From positions 3,658,001 to 3,722,000 of the forward strand of contig NZ_CP146256.1 of the NCBI RefSeq assembly GCF_039134705.1: 64,000 bases of DNA, written 5' to 3'. The number at the start of each line of letters is the position of its first letter. Position 1 is the first letter of the stretch. The notes below the pieces were generated by a model, which saw nothing but the letters and a program-made list of their open reading frames with translations, was not told the DNA's origin and made no database searches. The stretch comes from Kineothrix sp. IPX-CK. Its GTDB lineage: Bacteria; Bacillota; Clostridia; Lachnospirales; Lachnospiraceae. A program made the translations under genes and the position numbers. Positions 1 to 9,576 of the stretch are shown here, one piece after another.

Positions 1-596
1 ATCACGCTCCCCTTTATCATCCTGGATTTTGGCAGCAGCCCACAAAGCAGATCCAGAGTTTCCTCTGTGGTGATGTATTTATCTTGTATATATTCGAGAA
101 AGTTTTTATAAAGCAGCTCCAAATCCTTCAGCTTATGATAGAGCGCCCCCCGTTTTTCAGCGTAGGCCGCAAGCTCGCCAAGTTCCTTTTCTCCGATTCC
201 GTACTGCATGAGCTCCGAGATTACGGACTTTACCTCGTGAATATACCCTATTTTACGAAGATTGCTTCCGATGACCGGCATTTCCTCTTGTATATTCTCC
301 GCTACCTTTCTAAGGACGAGACTCTTTCCGGTGTCGTCTAACACCGCGCGCCTGTCCGCCCCTACCTCCTCTAATATCCTGTGGGAAAGCCTTCCGAAGC
401 TAAGGACATCGATATTCATGATTCCTTTCTTCGGATGAGCTTTTACCAGGTCCATCTGCGTCTGCATGGTAAACTGATCCGGCACAATAATGAGGAAATT
501 AGTGTCGGGCTCCTCCATCCCGCGCCTCACTATTTCCTCATGCAGCTTCGTACTCTTTCCTCCGCCCGAAGCACCGAAATAAAAACGTAATCCCAT
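1..596 (-). CDS. addB: AddB, N-terminal part (cut by the window edge)
   Basis: This is the first ~198 residues of the AddB subunit of the AddAB helicase-nuclease, which resects double-strand breaks to start recombinational repair in Firmicutes. The reading frame stays open from an ATG at 596 to the left edge. A Walker A loop, GASGGGKST, lies at residues 8-16. It is followed by family-typical stretches around NFLIIVPDQFTMQTQ and IDVLSFGRLSHRI. An AGGAG sits 8 bases before the ATG. The nuclease domain and its Fe-S cysteines would lie outside the window. addA is expected just downstream, also outside. The match to AddB is clear from the order of these motifs; only the N-terminus can be judged. 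Confidence 0.9.
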   Translation of the reverse strand, partial: MGLRFYFGASGGGKSTKLHEEIVRRGMEEPDTNFLIIVPDQFTMQTQMDLVKAHPKKGIMNIDVLSFGRLSHRILEEVGADRRAVLDDTGKSLVLRKVAENIQEEMPVIGSNLRKIGYIHEVKSVISELMQYGIGEKELGELAAYAEKRGALYHKLKDLELLYKNFLEYIQDKYITTEETLDLLCGLLPKSRMIKGSV

Positions 597-617
597 CCGC
601 CACACTCCTCTCCTGTT

Positions 618-644
618 GTTACTGTTCACTCCGTTCTCGGTAAC
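618..644. repeat. Dispersed 27-bp hairpin repeat, copy A
   Basis: GTTACTG and CGGTAAC arms enclose TTCACTCCGTTCT. A near-identical copy lies at 28230-28256 and a partial copy at 35751-35773 on the other strand. This copy lies between the HAD phosphatase stop and the addB start. It has no T-tract, so it is not a standard terminator. Confidence 0.7.
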
Positions 645-659
645 GCAATTTGGCACTGA

Positions 660-1484
660 CTACAAATACCGCATGATCTCCTTTATTGAGTCGAAAATGA
701 GATGAGGCTTTACTTCCGATTCCTCCACGTCCTTCATGGTAGCTTCACCGCTGAGGACGAGAATGCTCCATAAGCCGTTGTTTCTTCCCGCGGCGATATC
801 CGTATAGAGCCTGTCCCCTACCATGGCAGTCTTTCCTCTGTCGGCTCCGGTCCGCTCTATCAGATAGTCCATCATATCTGCGTTCGGCTTGCCGATAATG
901 CGGTCAGGATAGCGCAGCGCGGAGGCATGAATAAACGCATGAACCGCACCCACATCTGGAATAAATCCCGTTTCCGTAGGACAGTTGTAGTCCGGATGGG
1001 TAGCGATGTAAGGAAGTCCCTCCCGCACAAAATCACATACCTTGCACAATTTCTCATAGGTGAGGGTAGTATCGAAGGCGGTTACTACCACCTCGGGGTT
1101 CTCATCCACAAGCACGATTCCCTCCTCCTTAAATTCCGCGGTGAGCATATCGTTCCCTAACAAGAACACCCGCTTCCCCGGAAAGCTCTTCTTAAGGTAA
1201 TATATGGTCGCCTGCCCCGATGTCACTATTTTGTCTTTGCTTACCACAAGACCCATGCGGCTCAATTTTTCCACGTATACCTGAGAATTCTTGGAGGAAT
1301 TATTAGTCAGAAACACATAGCTCCTTCCCGAATCCTCAATTTCCCTCAAAAATTCCTTCGCCCCATCTATCCAGCGTTCTCCTAAATAGACCGTTCCATC
1401 CATATCCAGCGCAAAACATTCAATGCCTGCAAGAATTCCCTCTTCATCCCTGTTTACCTCGGGAAGTACCGTCAAATCGCTCAT
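660..1484 (-). CDS. HAD-IIA family sugar-phosphatase (NagD/YutF-like)
   Basis: A 274-residue cytosolic phosphatase of HAD subfamily IIA. Motif I is DMDGTV (residues ~27-32) with the nucleophile and general acid aspartates. Motif II is LTNNSSK, the motif III lysine lies in GKPNADMMDYL, and motif IV is VGDRLYTDI. The large C2 cap typical of NagD and 4-nitrophenylphosphatases lies between motifs II and III. Family members dephosphorylate small phosphometabolites, often sugar phosphates or glycolytic by-products; the substrate cannot be read from sequence. The ATG follows GGAG at a usable distance. The gene lies just upstream of addB with a 27-bp hairpin between them, so co-transcription is possible but not shown. 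Confidence 0.85.
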   Translation of the reverse strand: MSDLTVLPEVNRDEEGILAGIECFALDMDGTVYLGERWIDGAKEFLREIEDSGRSYVFLTNNSSKNSQVYVEKLSRMGLVVSKDKIVTSGQATIYYLKKSFPGKRVFLLGNDMLTAEFKEEGIVLVDENPEVVVTAFDTTLTYEKLCKVCDFVREGLPYIATHPDYNCPTETGFIPDVGAVHAFIHASALRYPDRIIGKPNADMMDYLIERTGADRGKTAMVGDRLYTDIAAGRNNGLWSILVLSGEATMKDVEESEVKPHLIFDSIKEIMRYL

Positions 1485-1621
1485 CTCTTATTATCTCCTG
1501 CCTTTTGTGATCATTATAAGACCCATAACCTTCCAGCTTGTACATAAAATTCACCCTACGTTCACCCACCGCCAAATATAAACATTTTGCACCGCTACAC
1601 TTCATTATACGTTCCCCTGCC

Positions 1622-1658
1622 CCAAAAAACAAGTAAGAGGGTGACACCACCCTCTTAC
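1622..1658 (-). terminator. Rho-independent terminator after the chemoreceptor gene
   Basis: A perfect 11-bp stem (GTAAGAGGGTG / CACCCTCTTAC, 4-base loop, 1633-1658) is followed on the minus strand by TTGTTTTTTGGGG. It lies about 70 bases past the stop codon of the chemoreceptor gene and ends the sensory operon. Confidence 0.85.
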
Positions 1659-1728
1659 CTGTTTCCTGCTATTTAATTATGTATTTCTTATTATTTAGGA
1701 TGTCCGGTTTGTATCTTCACAAGCAATA

Positions 1729-3798
1729 TTACGCTTCGATGCTCGGCACATGGAAGGCTGCAATAGTCTCTTCCATCTCATGTACTATTTCCTGAAGCTT
1801 CACACCCGCTTCCTGCAGACCCTGTGTACCGTGGAGCATTCTCTCCGCGCTGTGAGCCACTTCCTCCGTACCGGCAGCCCCATCCGAGGTGGCCCTCTGT
1901 AAGCTATTGATAACCTCCATAATAATGTCGTTCTCTCTGCTTATTTTACTTGCCACTTCAGAGAACTGTTTTAAAATGCCGTCAATATTTTCCGCATCCT
2001 CATGGTACTGCTGGCTGATTTCCACCTGATGCTGATATGTCTTTCTAACGTTAGTATCCATATAGGAGAGGACCTGCGTAGCACAGTCACACAAATGCTT
2101 TACGCTCTCCGTTACCATTTGGGTAATACGCTGTATCTCTCCAGCAGTATTCTTGGAGTTCTCTGCCAACTTCCTGATTTCCTCGGCAACCACCGAGAAA
2201 CCCTTTCCTGCCTGCCCCGCTCTGGCCGCCTCAATGGATGCGTTGAGGGCGAGGAGATTGGTGGAATCGGAGATACTGAGAATAGCCTTGGTCAGCTCGT
2301 TGATCTGCTCTACCTGACCTGAATCCGTGATTGCCTCTCCTAAGCGTTTCTTGGTCGTATCGATTAGAATCTCATTTTCTTTTTCTGCATTTTTCGACTC
2401 TTTGTTCAGCCTCTTGGCTCTATCGTAAATCGCCGCTATATTTTCAATACCTTCTTCATTTTTCCTGCCCATGACAGCAACATATTCCTCCATGCGTTTG
2501 GAGGTCTCTCCAAGATGGTCCGCCATGTTAGAGGTTTCCTCCATACCTGCTGCCAATTCCTGCGCTACGGAGGAAATATTTGTGACCATATTATTATAAT
2601 CGTCGATAATGCTGCCCAGATTGCTCGACGCTTCTCTAATCCCTTTTCCCTCCCCGGACATCGTTTCAATAACGTGTCCCATGGATCTTTGCACCTTGTT
2701 TATGGTGATGGCAATCTTGCCGATCTCATTTTTCTTATTCAAGTATTTCACATATTCATTGCCGGTAAAATCGCTTTCCTGCATCTTCTTCAGGTCCACC
2801 ACCATCTTTTTCAGAGGATTGGATATTCTGCTTCCTATCATAAAAGCAAAGATACATATGAACAGGCTCACGAACAGTACGACAAAGACTGCACTTCTTT
2901 GCATAGAGGCAATCCCGCTTTCCACTTCCGAAACCGGCGCCAGGAGAACCAGCGTATATCCGTTATTCAGCTTTACGAAGCTCACTAACGACTTGGTGCC
3001 GCCCAGATCCATCTCCACTACCCCGGTGCTGCTCTCTTTAAGAGCCTCCGTCAGCCCGGTATAGCCTACGCTTTCCAGCGTATCCGCTATCGTATAGCTT
3101 TCATCCACAAGAAATTGCTGCTTCGTATTGAGCAAAAACGCCCTTCCCGTATCATATACGGAAATCCCGCGTATCATATCTGATATTTCATTAAAATCCA
3201 CATCCACACCAACGATGCCTACCAGCTTATTCTCTACATATACCGGCTCGCAGCGGCTCACACAGGACTTGTCGAAAATCTCTTTCTCATAAGGATCCAG
3301 CCAAATCGCTTCTCCCGCTTCCTTCGTCTGATAATACCATTCCCAGTTCGCAGCGCGTTGTAAATAATTCTCATACTCCGAAACGGCATCTGTTTCCACC
3401 AGTTTTCCCTGGCTATACCATGTTCCGGTAACCCCTAGCTGTACCTCCGGGTCGCTGTAGGCATACATGCTCGCAACCTCGGGATGAAGCTGGGTAATGC
3501 GCTCCAGATATCCGCCCAGCTTCTTCATGTATGCTTTGTTATACGCCTTATCGCTGAGCCTTATCGGCTCGTAGGTACCCACGATATACGAAGAGATGCT
3601 CTCCGCAAGGCTTTCCAGATTCTGATACTTCATATTGATGTCGCCCGCATATTGCAGAGACATCGCATTCAGCTTTTCTCTTGCTTCCGTATTGATCTCC
3701 TTCACCGCTACATTTGTGCTGATAGCCCCCACCGCGATGGACGCCACAAGAATACAAGCGATGATAGAAACAATAATCGATGTAGAAATTTTACGCAT
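1729..3798 (-). CDS. Methyl-accepting chemotaxis protein with extracellular Cache domain
   Basis: A 689-residue transmembrane chemoreceptor. An N-terminal membrane helix ([20 protein letters not shown]) is followed by a ~250-residue extracellular region. The phrase [13 protein letters not shown] there is typical of dCache sensor domains. A second helix (~residues 300-322), a HAMP linker and a long coiled-coil signalling domain follow, with the hairpin tip around [20 protein letters not shown]. The longest open frame begins five codons earlier at a TTG, but GGGAGGA lies 7 bases before the ATG at 3798, so I start there. It is the last gene of a histidine kinase, binding protein, regulator and receptor run and is followed by a strong terminator. 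Its ligand may be the one bound by the neighbouring solute-binding protein, which is inference. Confidence 0.92.
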   Translation of the reverse strand: MRKISTSIIVSIIACILVASIAVGAISTNVAVKEINTEAREKLNAMSLQYAGDINMKYQNLESLAESISSYIVGTYEPIRLSDKAYNKAYMKKLGGYLERITQLHPEVASMYAYSDPEVQLGVTGTWYSQGKLVETDAVSEYENYLQRAANWEWYYQTKEAGEAIWLDPYEKEIFDKSCVSRCEPVYVENKLVGIVGVDVDFNEISDMIRGISVYDTGRAFLLNTKQQFLVDESYTIADTLESVGYTGLTEALKESSTGVVEMDLGGTKSLVSFVKLNNGYTLVLLAPVSEVESGIASMQRSAVFVVLFVSLFICIFAFMIGSRISNPLKKMVVDLKKMQESDFTGNEYVKYLNKKNEIGKIAITINKVQRSMGHVIETMSGEGKGIREASSNLGSIIDDYNNMVTNISSVAQELAAGMEETSNMADHLGETSKRMEEYVAVMGRKNEEGIENIAAIYDRAKRLNKESKNAEKENEILIDTTKKRLGEAITDSGQVEQINELTKAILSISDSTNLLALNASIEAARAGQAGKGFSVVAEEIRKLAENSKNTAGEIQRITQMVTESVKHLCDCATQVLSYMDTNVRKTYQHQVEISQQYHEDAENIDGILKQFSEVASKISRENDIIMEVINSLQRATSDGAAGTEEVAHSAERMLHGTQGLQEAGVKLQEIVHEMEETIAAFHVPSIEA

Positions 3799-3857
3799 TT
3801 TGCTTCCTCCCAATAGTAATCTTACGGCTTGGGGGAAATCCTTCGCGTCAGGAATTT

Positions 3858-4652
3858 TTATGAATCCTTGCCTTCACACAATACCGTATTGCGGTATTCA
3901 TTTGCAGATATCCCCACCTGCTTTTTAAACACTCTGGAAAAATGAGCCATATCTAAAAAGCCCACCTCTTCCGCAATATCCCCAATCCGCAAAGATGGAT
4001 TGGTAAGCAGCCTCTTCGCCTGCTCCATCCGGACATTGTTCAGTATCTCGGAAAAATTCTGTCCGGTATATTTATTTAGCAGCTTGCTCAAATGCCACTG
4101 GCTCACGTATACATTGTCCGCAACGTCCGCCAGCTTGAGCCTCTCTTTATAATTCTTCTCTATGTATGCGAGGGCGTTTCTGACAATAAAGCTGCTGGCC
4201 GCACTGTCTAACACCTCTTCATTTTCATCCGCTGTCTCATCCTGGCCTTCCGGCAGGCGGTTCGCTACCGAAGGATTGTTCTTCAGGTTACTCAGCATAG
4301 TGGAAAGGGCTTCATCCAGTTCTTCCATTTTGGAAGGCTTCAGCAAAAAACGGCATACCCCCAGCCGAATCGCCTCCTGTGCGTAATCGAAATCACGAAA
4401 GCCCGTAAGAATTGTAACCTCCATATCGGGAAACTCCGATTTCAAGGCAGCTATCATGCTAAGCCCATCCATTTTAGGCATGGAAATATCGGATATGAGT
4501 ATATCCGGCTTTTCTCTTCTGATTACTTCCAAGCCTTCCGCACCGTCCCCCGCAGTTCCTACTACCAGACAGTTAAGACTCTCCCACTTTACCGCTTTCT
4601 TAAGACCCCTTACAATAATGGGTTCATCATCAATAATCACTACTTTATACAT
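3858..4652 (-). CDS. AraC-type response regulator (YesN-like)
   Basis: 264 residues: a CheY-like receiver (1-~120) joined to a C-terminal AraC-type double helix-turn-helix (~165-262, including VYVSQWHLSKLLNKYTGQNF and FLDMAHFSRVFKK). The acidic pocket is D8/D9 and the phosphoacceptor is Asp55 in LISDIS. The start at 4652 follows GGAGG at 8 bases; a longer frame begins seven codons upstream without such a site. The cognate kinase is almost certainly the YesM-type kinase at 6182-8008, because the binding-protein gene is the only gene between them. Members of this class usually activate sugar-uptake or polysaccharide-use genes. No transporter genes lie nearby, so its targets may be elsewhere or be this operon itself. 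Confidence 0.92.
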   Translation of the reverse strand: MYKVVIIDDEPIIVRGLKKAVKWESLNCLVVGTAGDGAEGLEVIRREKPDILISDISMPKMDGLSMIAALKSEFPDMEVTILTGFRDFDYAQEAIRLGVCRFLLKPSKMEELDEALSTMLSNLKNNPSVANRLPEGQDETADENEEVLDSAASSFIVRNALAYIEKNYKERLKLADVADNVYVSQWHLSKLLNKYTGQNFSEILNNVRMEQAKRLLTNPSLRIGDIAEEVGFLDMAHFSRVFKKQVGISANEYRNTVLCEGKDS

Positions 4653-4731
4653 ATGCGATACCTCCATAATCATATATGGATTCTATCACAAAAAATACGG
4701 CAAGAAAAGCACCCATAAAAACGAAAAAGTG

Positions 4732-6057
4732 TTATCTGAAAAGCAATTCCTCCCTCTGCGCCGCCGCCACCAAATCGATGAGCTGGGCCACAGCATCGGT
4801 CACTTCCTCCTTGCCCGTCAGAATGTCCGCCATAGCGTTGAATACCGGAGCCCGCTGTTCCTGTGTAAGCTGGTCCTGAAGCGCCGAAGCCATACCGGTA
4901 GCGCCTTCCACCATTTCCAATCCGGCTACTGCAAGAGAAGACAGCCTGCTCTTATCCACCTGCGTACCTTCCTTCAAAGCGGTGGCAGCCACCGATGCGA
5001 ATCTGGTTACCATTTCATCGCTGGTCATATAAGTAATAAAATCCACACATGCCTTCTGTTTCTCCGGGTCGTTCCATGCTTTCTTCGTAATATACCAACC
5101 GGAGGACAATCCTCCTACAATGTCCGTAGACTTGCGCTTATCCTTAGCAGGTACATATGTAACCGTAAAATTGTCGATATCATCCGTCGCTTCCTCGATT
5201 CCTCCCACCTTCCATGAGCCGTCGATCAAAAATGCCGCCTTTCCGTCCACAAATAGCTGAAAAGTTTCCCCGTCGGTAGCAGACAATGTATTAGCAGGCA
5301 GAAATCCTCTGTCATATAGGTTCTTCATATCCATGATACCGTTAACCCATGCCGTCCCCTGCTCGTCATCAATACTCTTCGGGAGTATGTTATGCGATGC
5401 CGTGTCCAAATAATTATAAATACAGAATTCAAACCAGTAATGGGGAACCTCCGCAAAAGAAGCTGCAATCGGAGTATATCCTGCATCCTTGATGGTCTGA
5501 CATATCGTCATGAATTCCTCCCATGTGGTATCTCCGGCAGGCACTTTGACCCCGGCCGCCTGGCATACCGCTTTATTAACAAATAAGCCTTCCCAATAGC
5601 CGTTCATCGGTACGGAGTAATTCCTGCCGTCCACCGGCGACGCCCCCATCATGCCATCTTTCATATTGGACGCATAATCGGGATATGTTTCCCGGATTTC
5701 ATCGATAGAAATTACCTTTCCTCCTTCTACGAAGGGATTGGCATCCATACCATTAAAATAGAACAGCACATCCGGTTCAGAGCCCATTTCAAAATCCGAT
5801 ATTATTCTGGCTTTCAAAGTCTCTGTTACAGTTCCGGAAGCATCGTTGATAGAGTTTCCGGTTTCCTCCTGCCATTTGGCAATCGCTTCCTGATAGTTCG
5901 CCGCATTGGTATCCTCACCTGCAAACGTGGTAACCACATTAAGGGTAACCGGAAGCTCTACGGCAGGCGCCTGTGCTGTCTTTGCCGAACCCGTACCGCA
6001 GGCCGTCACCCCCAAAATACCTGCTCCTGCTATTAGCGCTGCTAATACCTTTCTCAT
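4732..6057 (-). CDS. Extracellular solute-binding lipoprotein (sugar ABC type, family 1)
   Basis: A 441-residue secreted lipoprotein with a short basic start, a hydrophobic core and a lipobox LGVTAC giving lipidated Cys20. The mature part has the features of cluster B sugar-binding proteins, e.g. LNVVTTFAGEDTNAANYQEAI near the N-terminus and GSWKVGGIEEA and DIVGGLSSGWYITKKAW later. Such proteins normally hand oligosaccharides to a two-permease ABC importer. No permease or ATPase gene is present in this window. The gene sits between a sensor kinase and its response regulator, with gaps of 124 and 79 bases, and a chemoreceptor follows. That context suggests a role in sensing, or in supplying a distant importer. 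A strong GGGGGG ribosome site precedes the ATG. Confidence 0.9.
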   Translation of the reverse strand: MRKVLAALIAGAGILGVTACGTGSAKTAQAPAVELPVTLNVVTTFAGEDTNAANYQEAIAKWQEETGNSINDASGTVTETLKARIISDFEMGSEPDVLFYFNGMDANPFVEGGKVISIDEIRETYPDYASNMKDGMMGASPVDGRNYSVPMNGYWEGLFVNKAVCQAAGVKVPAGDTTWEEFMTICQTIKDAGYTPIAASFAEVPHYWFEFCIYNYLDTASHNILPKSIDDEQGTAWVNGIMDMKNLYDRGFLPANTLSATDGETFQLFVDGKAAFLIDGSWKVGGIEEATDDIDNFTVTYVPAKDKRKSTDIVGGLSSGWYITKKAWNDPEKQKACVDFITYMTSDEMVTRFASVAATALKEGTQVDKSRLSSLAVAGLEMVEGATGMASALQDQLTQEQRAPVFNAMADILTGKEEVTDAVAQLIDLVAAAQREELLFR

Positions 6058-6181
6058 ATCTGAAACCCCCCATATATATATGGATATGCGATGATTTTTT
6101 TGATTTATTCATAGCAAATTTCAGTTTCCCTACACTATTTATTCTATTAAAACTTGAGAAATAGTAAAATTGCCAGAATTG

Positions 6182-8008
6182 CTATTTATTGTCTTTTATT
6201 GTTGTCATATCCAATTTGACAGTAATTCTGCTCACTGTTTCGTTATTTTCGTCGTTTTTTACAGTAAGTCCGCACTCCTCTCCGTATATGATCCGGATTC
6301 TCCTGTTCACATTCTTTATCCCCAGGCTCGTGGAGCTGAGTTCGTCCATCTCCTGCTCATCTCCTAAAAGCAGTTCTATCTTCTCTTCATCTTCCTTTGA
6401 CATCATACCGGTATTGCGCACCTCTATTACCAGCTTATCTCCATCCGCAAATACATTTAAGGTCACCTTCGCGTTTGGCTGACCGATGATTCCATGCTCC
6501 ACCGCGTTCTCGATGATAGGCTGTATGATCAGCCTCGGAACTCTCACGTTAAACAGCGTATCGTCCGTATTCTTCTCAACGTGCATACGCTCTCCGAGGC
6601 GTTTAGAAATGATAAACAGGTAGGCATCCACATAGGACAGCTCCTCCACCAAGGTGACAAATCGTCTGTGTCTTCTGTCCATAGTAGCCTCCAGCATGAT
6701 GGACAGATTCTCTATCATCTGGCTTACCTTATAGTCTTCGTTAATTCTCGCTTCCCAGTTGATGATCTCCAGAGTGTTATTGAGAAAATGAGGATTAATC
6801 TGCGACTGCAGCGCCATTATCCTGGCATCCTTAAGAGCCAGCTCCTCCGAATATATGGTTTCGAACTGATGCTTCAGCTTCTCTGACATACTGTTGAACG
6901 CTTCTGTCAGATATTTAAACTCCTTACTGTTCCCTGCCCTCTCTATCTGATAACCGAATTCCCCTTCTTCTATGATATGGGAGGCCTTAATCATGCCCTC
7001 TATGGGCCTCGTTACTTTCCTATGGAAGAAGATGAATACGATGGCCGTCAGCGGTATCATGAAAATAACAAAGAACGCGCAGACATATTTGATTGCTGCC
7101 GTCTCATCGATGATGAGCTGCTTGTTCAGCGATATAACATATCCCATATAATGTATGTCCGGCTTTCTCACCGTATAAACATTATATTCTCCATCCTCCT
7201 GAATCAACCGCGACGTTCTGCTGTTTGTCTGAAAATTCTCAGTATCCGCTTCTATTTCGTTGTTTTCATCTTCCACCAGCAATTCTCCGTCCACATAGAC
7301 CTGACTGCCGGTATAACCCCATGCACTTTCCAGACTCCCGAAAATATTGTCTTTATCCAGCTCCATGACAAGCACCGCGAAAGGATGGTAAGACGAATCC
7401 ATCATATTGCGGATCATATAAATATGTCCTTCCACATTGAGCAGCTTCACATCCGTATCCAGATCAGGATATATCTCCATGACTAACGGATGCACCTTTT
7501 CCATAAAATACAGATTCGTCCGGTAGGCGACGTTGTTGGCACTTCCTGAAAATGATGTAAAATAGGGCTCGTAGGGCTGCTCTGTGAACATCAAGGTAGT
7601 GAATAGAAAGTGCTCATCATATCGGTAATGCTGCTCCAAAAATCGTATTACCTCTCCGTAAAGCGCCGTCTTATTCCCATCCGTCATATACTGCCGCCAG
7701 CTTTCCTTTATCGTAGGCAGATAAGAAGCGTTCTTCGACGCGGTAATCGCAGCGTTCATCTGCATCTCGCTTATTTTTATCGCATTATCCGCGGAAGTGA
7801 CGATCGTCCTCTCAATCTGCTTATTGATCTTGCTCGTCGTTACATACAGCATTGCATACGCTATGATAGAAAGCGGCAGTATCCAGCACAAAATAAGGAT
7901 CATGATCATGCTCCATTTAAGCGGTGTATTCTTCTGCTCCCGCCGTGCATTCTTTTCTGCTTTCTTTTCCGCTTTTTTATTTATATTCTTACCCGATGAA
8001 ACGCCCAT
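6182..8008 (-). CDS. YesM-type sensor histidine kinase
   Basis: 608 residues. A lysine-rich N-terminus leads into a membrane helix (~34-56), a ~260-residue extracellular sensor region, a second helix (~300-322, VCAFFVIFMIPLTAIVFIFF) and a HAMP domain. The His_kinase (LytS/YesM) domain has the motif QINPHFLNNTLEIINWE with phosphorylated His407. The ATPase domain has an N-box in PIIENAVEHGI and a G-box in STSLGIKNVNRRI. Family kinases pair with AraC-type regulators like the one at 3858-4652 and respond to extracellular carbohydrates, sometimes through a binding protein. The ATG follows AAGGAG at 6 bases. It is the first gene of the sensory locus. Confidence 0.92.
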   Translation of the reverse strand: MGVSSGKNINKKAEKKAEKNARREQKNTPLKWSMIMILILCWILPLSIIAYAMLYVTTSKINKQIERTIVTSADNAIKISEMQMNAAITASKNASYLPTIKESWRQYMTDGNKTALYGEVIRFLEQHYRYDEHFLFTTLMFTEQPYEPYFTSFSGSANNVAYRTNLYFMEKVHPLVMEIYPDLDTDVKLLNVEGHIYMIRNMMDSSYHPFAVLVMELDKDNIFGSLESAWGYTGSQVYVDGELLVEDENNEIEADTENFQTNSRTSRLIQEDGEYNVYTVRKPDIHYMGYVISLNKQLIIDETAAIKYVCAFFVIFMIPLTAIVFIFFHRKVTRPIEGMIKASHIIEEGEFGYQIERAGNSKEFKYLTEAFNSMSEKLKHQFETIYSEELALKDARIMALQSQINPHFLNNTLEIINWEARINEDYKVSQMIENLSIMLEATMDRRHRRFVTLVEELSYVDAYLFIISKRLGERMHVEKNTDDTLFNVRVPRLIIQPIIENAVEHGIIGQPNAKVTLNVFADGDKLVIEVRNTGMMSKEDEEKIELLLGDEQEMDELSSTSLGIKNVNRRIRIIYGEECGLTVKNDENNETVSRITVKLDMTTIKDNK

Positions 8009-8091
8009 CCCGCACTCCTTATTCCAGCTATATTACCCGTGCAAATTCCGCCTACTCCTTTACAGTAACATGCCATTTTTCATAGAGCAAG

Positions 8092-8115
8092 AAAAGACTG
8101 CTCTTTCGAGCAATC
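8092..8115 (-). terminator. Terminator after the phosphohexomutase gene
   Basis: On the minus strand, GATTGCTC-GAAA-GAGCAGTC forms an 8-bp stem with a GNRA loop and one G-T pair, followed by TTTTCTT. It lies about 25 bases beyond the mutase stop codon. Confidence 0.75.
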
Positions 8116-8140
8116 CCTTCTTAATTTCTGAGCAGACCTT

Positions 8141-9556
8141 TTATTTCAATCCAAGGAAATCCTCATAAATATCACATATCTTCTTAGCGTCCTCTAAATT
8201 GGGCATCTCACAGAACACTCTAATCAGCGGTTCCGTTCCTGAGAACCTTCCCACTACCCAGCCGCCATTCTTGAAATACACCTTGCTTCCGTCCAGATAG
8301 GACACCTTTTCCACCTCGAAAGGCAATTTGGGAAGCTGCTTATCCTCCATGAGAAGCTTGTGCATCTGTTCCTTCTTCTCCTGCGTAAATTTATAATCCC
8401 GCTCTTCCATGAAAATGCTGCCGCATTCCTCTTCGATTTCTTTATAAATATCGGACAATTTCTTTCCTGTGACCGCAATCATCTCTGCTAAAAGCGCCGC
8501 CGCGTAGATGCCATCTTTGCCGTTGATATGGCCGCGCACCGTCAGACCGCCGGAGGATTCTCCTCCGATGATGGCGCCTGTGGCATACATCTTAGAGGAA
8601 ATATGCTTGAAACCTACGGGAACCTCGTAGCACTTCTGCCCGAATTTCTCAGCCACCTTATCTAACATATGGGTAGTCGCGATGTTTCTTACTACCGGTC
8701 CTTCCCAGCCCTTATATCTTACGAGATAATAATAAAGCAGTACAAGAATGTCATTAGGGTGGAGGAAACGGCCCGTATCGTCGATAACGCCAATGCGGTC
8801 GGCATCACCGTCGGTAGCGATTCCGATATCCGCCCTATTATCGATAACTGCGTTCTGCAAAGGGCGCAGCGTCGCAACAGAAGGCGAGGGGAGCTTTCCG
8901 CCAAACAATGTATCGTGCCTATCGTGTATCGTGATAACCTCACATCTTGCAGTAAGGAGTATGGTAGAAAGAGAGGTCTCGCTTACGCCGTATAACGGGT
9001 CCAGCACTACCTTCAGACCACAGCCTCTGATCGCCTCCATATTTACTGCCGCGATGATATCATCCAGATATTCGTTCAACGGATAAATCTCTCGAATCAA
9101 GCCTGCCGCCACAGCCTCGTCATATTCCATTTCCTTCACATCTTCCGGTGAAAGCCTGTCTATATATTCTTCTATTTCCTTAGTCTGTTCCTCGTTAGCA
9201 TCTCTGCCTCCCGCCGTAAACACCTTTATTCCGTTATAAACGGCCGGATTGTGACTGGCGGTAACCATCATTCCATAAGGGAACTCATGCTTCATCACAT
9301 AAAACATGATAAGCGGCGTCGGCGAAGATTTGTTGATCAGATAAGCGGTAATGCCCTCCGCGGCAAATACACGGCCAGCCCACTGCATCGCTTCCTTTGC
9401 CAGAAATCTTCTGTCATATCCGATGACAATTCCCTCCTCCGCCGCATTTTCTGCCTTCATCTTATCACTAAGCGCTTTTGCCAGAAGCTGAATATTCGCT
9501 TTTGTAAATTCATCCCCAATAACAGCTCTCCAGCCGCCCGTTCCGAATTTAATCAT
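8141..9556 (-). CDS. Phosphoglucomutase/phosphomannomutase family protein
   Basis: A 471-residue alpha-D-phosphohexomutase. The N-terminus carries FGTGGWRAVIGDEF. The catalytic phosphoserine is Ser101 in TASHNP, the metal-binding loop is DGDADR, the sugar-binding loop is GGESSGGL and the phosphate-binding loop is RFSGTEPLIR. The reaction is interconversion of hexose 1- and 6-phosphates through a bisphosphate. The gene starts 20 bases after the GH94 phosphorylase stop. In that context the likely physiological step is glucose 1-phosphate to glucose 6-phosphate, feeding glycolysis. Glucose versus mannose specificity cannot be decided from sequence alone. A terminator follows. Confidence 0.92.
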   Translation of the reverse strand: MIKFGTGGWRAVIGDEFTKANIQLLAKALSDKMKAENAAEEGIVIGYDRRFLAKEAMQWAGRVFAAEGITAYLINKSSPTPLIMFYVMKHEFPYGMMVTASHNPAVYNGIKVFTAGGRDANEEQTKEIEEYIDRLSPEDVKEMEYDEAVAAGLIREIYPLNEYLDDIIAAVNMEAIRGCGLKVVLDPLYGVSETSLSTILLTARCEVITIHDRHDTLFGGKLPSPSVATLRPLQNAVIDNRADIGIATDGDADRIGVIDDTGRFLHPNDILVLLYYYLVRYKGWEGPVVRNIATTHMLDKVAEKFGQKCYEVPVGFKHISSKMYATGAIIGGESSGGLTVRGHINGKDGIYAAALLAEMIAVTGKKLSDIYKEIEEECGSIFMEERDYKFTQEKKEQMHKLLMEDKQLPKLPFEVEKVSYLDGSKVYFKNGGWVVGRFSGTEPLIRVFCEMPNLEDAKKICDIYEDFLGLK

Positions 9557-9576
9557 TTCGTCTCTCCCTTCTTTTG

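Noticed and set aside
84..590. Two short plus-strand open frames at the left edge.
   Set aside because: They are antisense to the conserved AddB N-terminus, which is open on the minus strand to the window edge.
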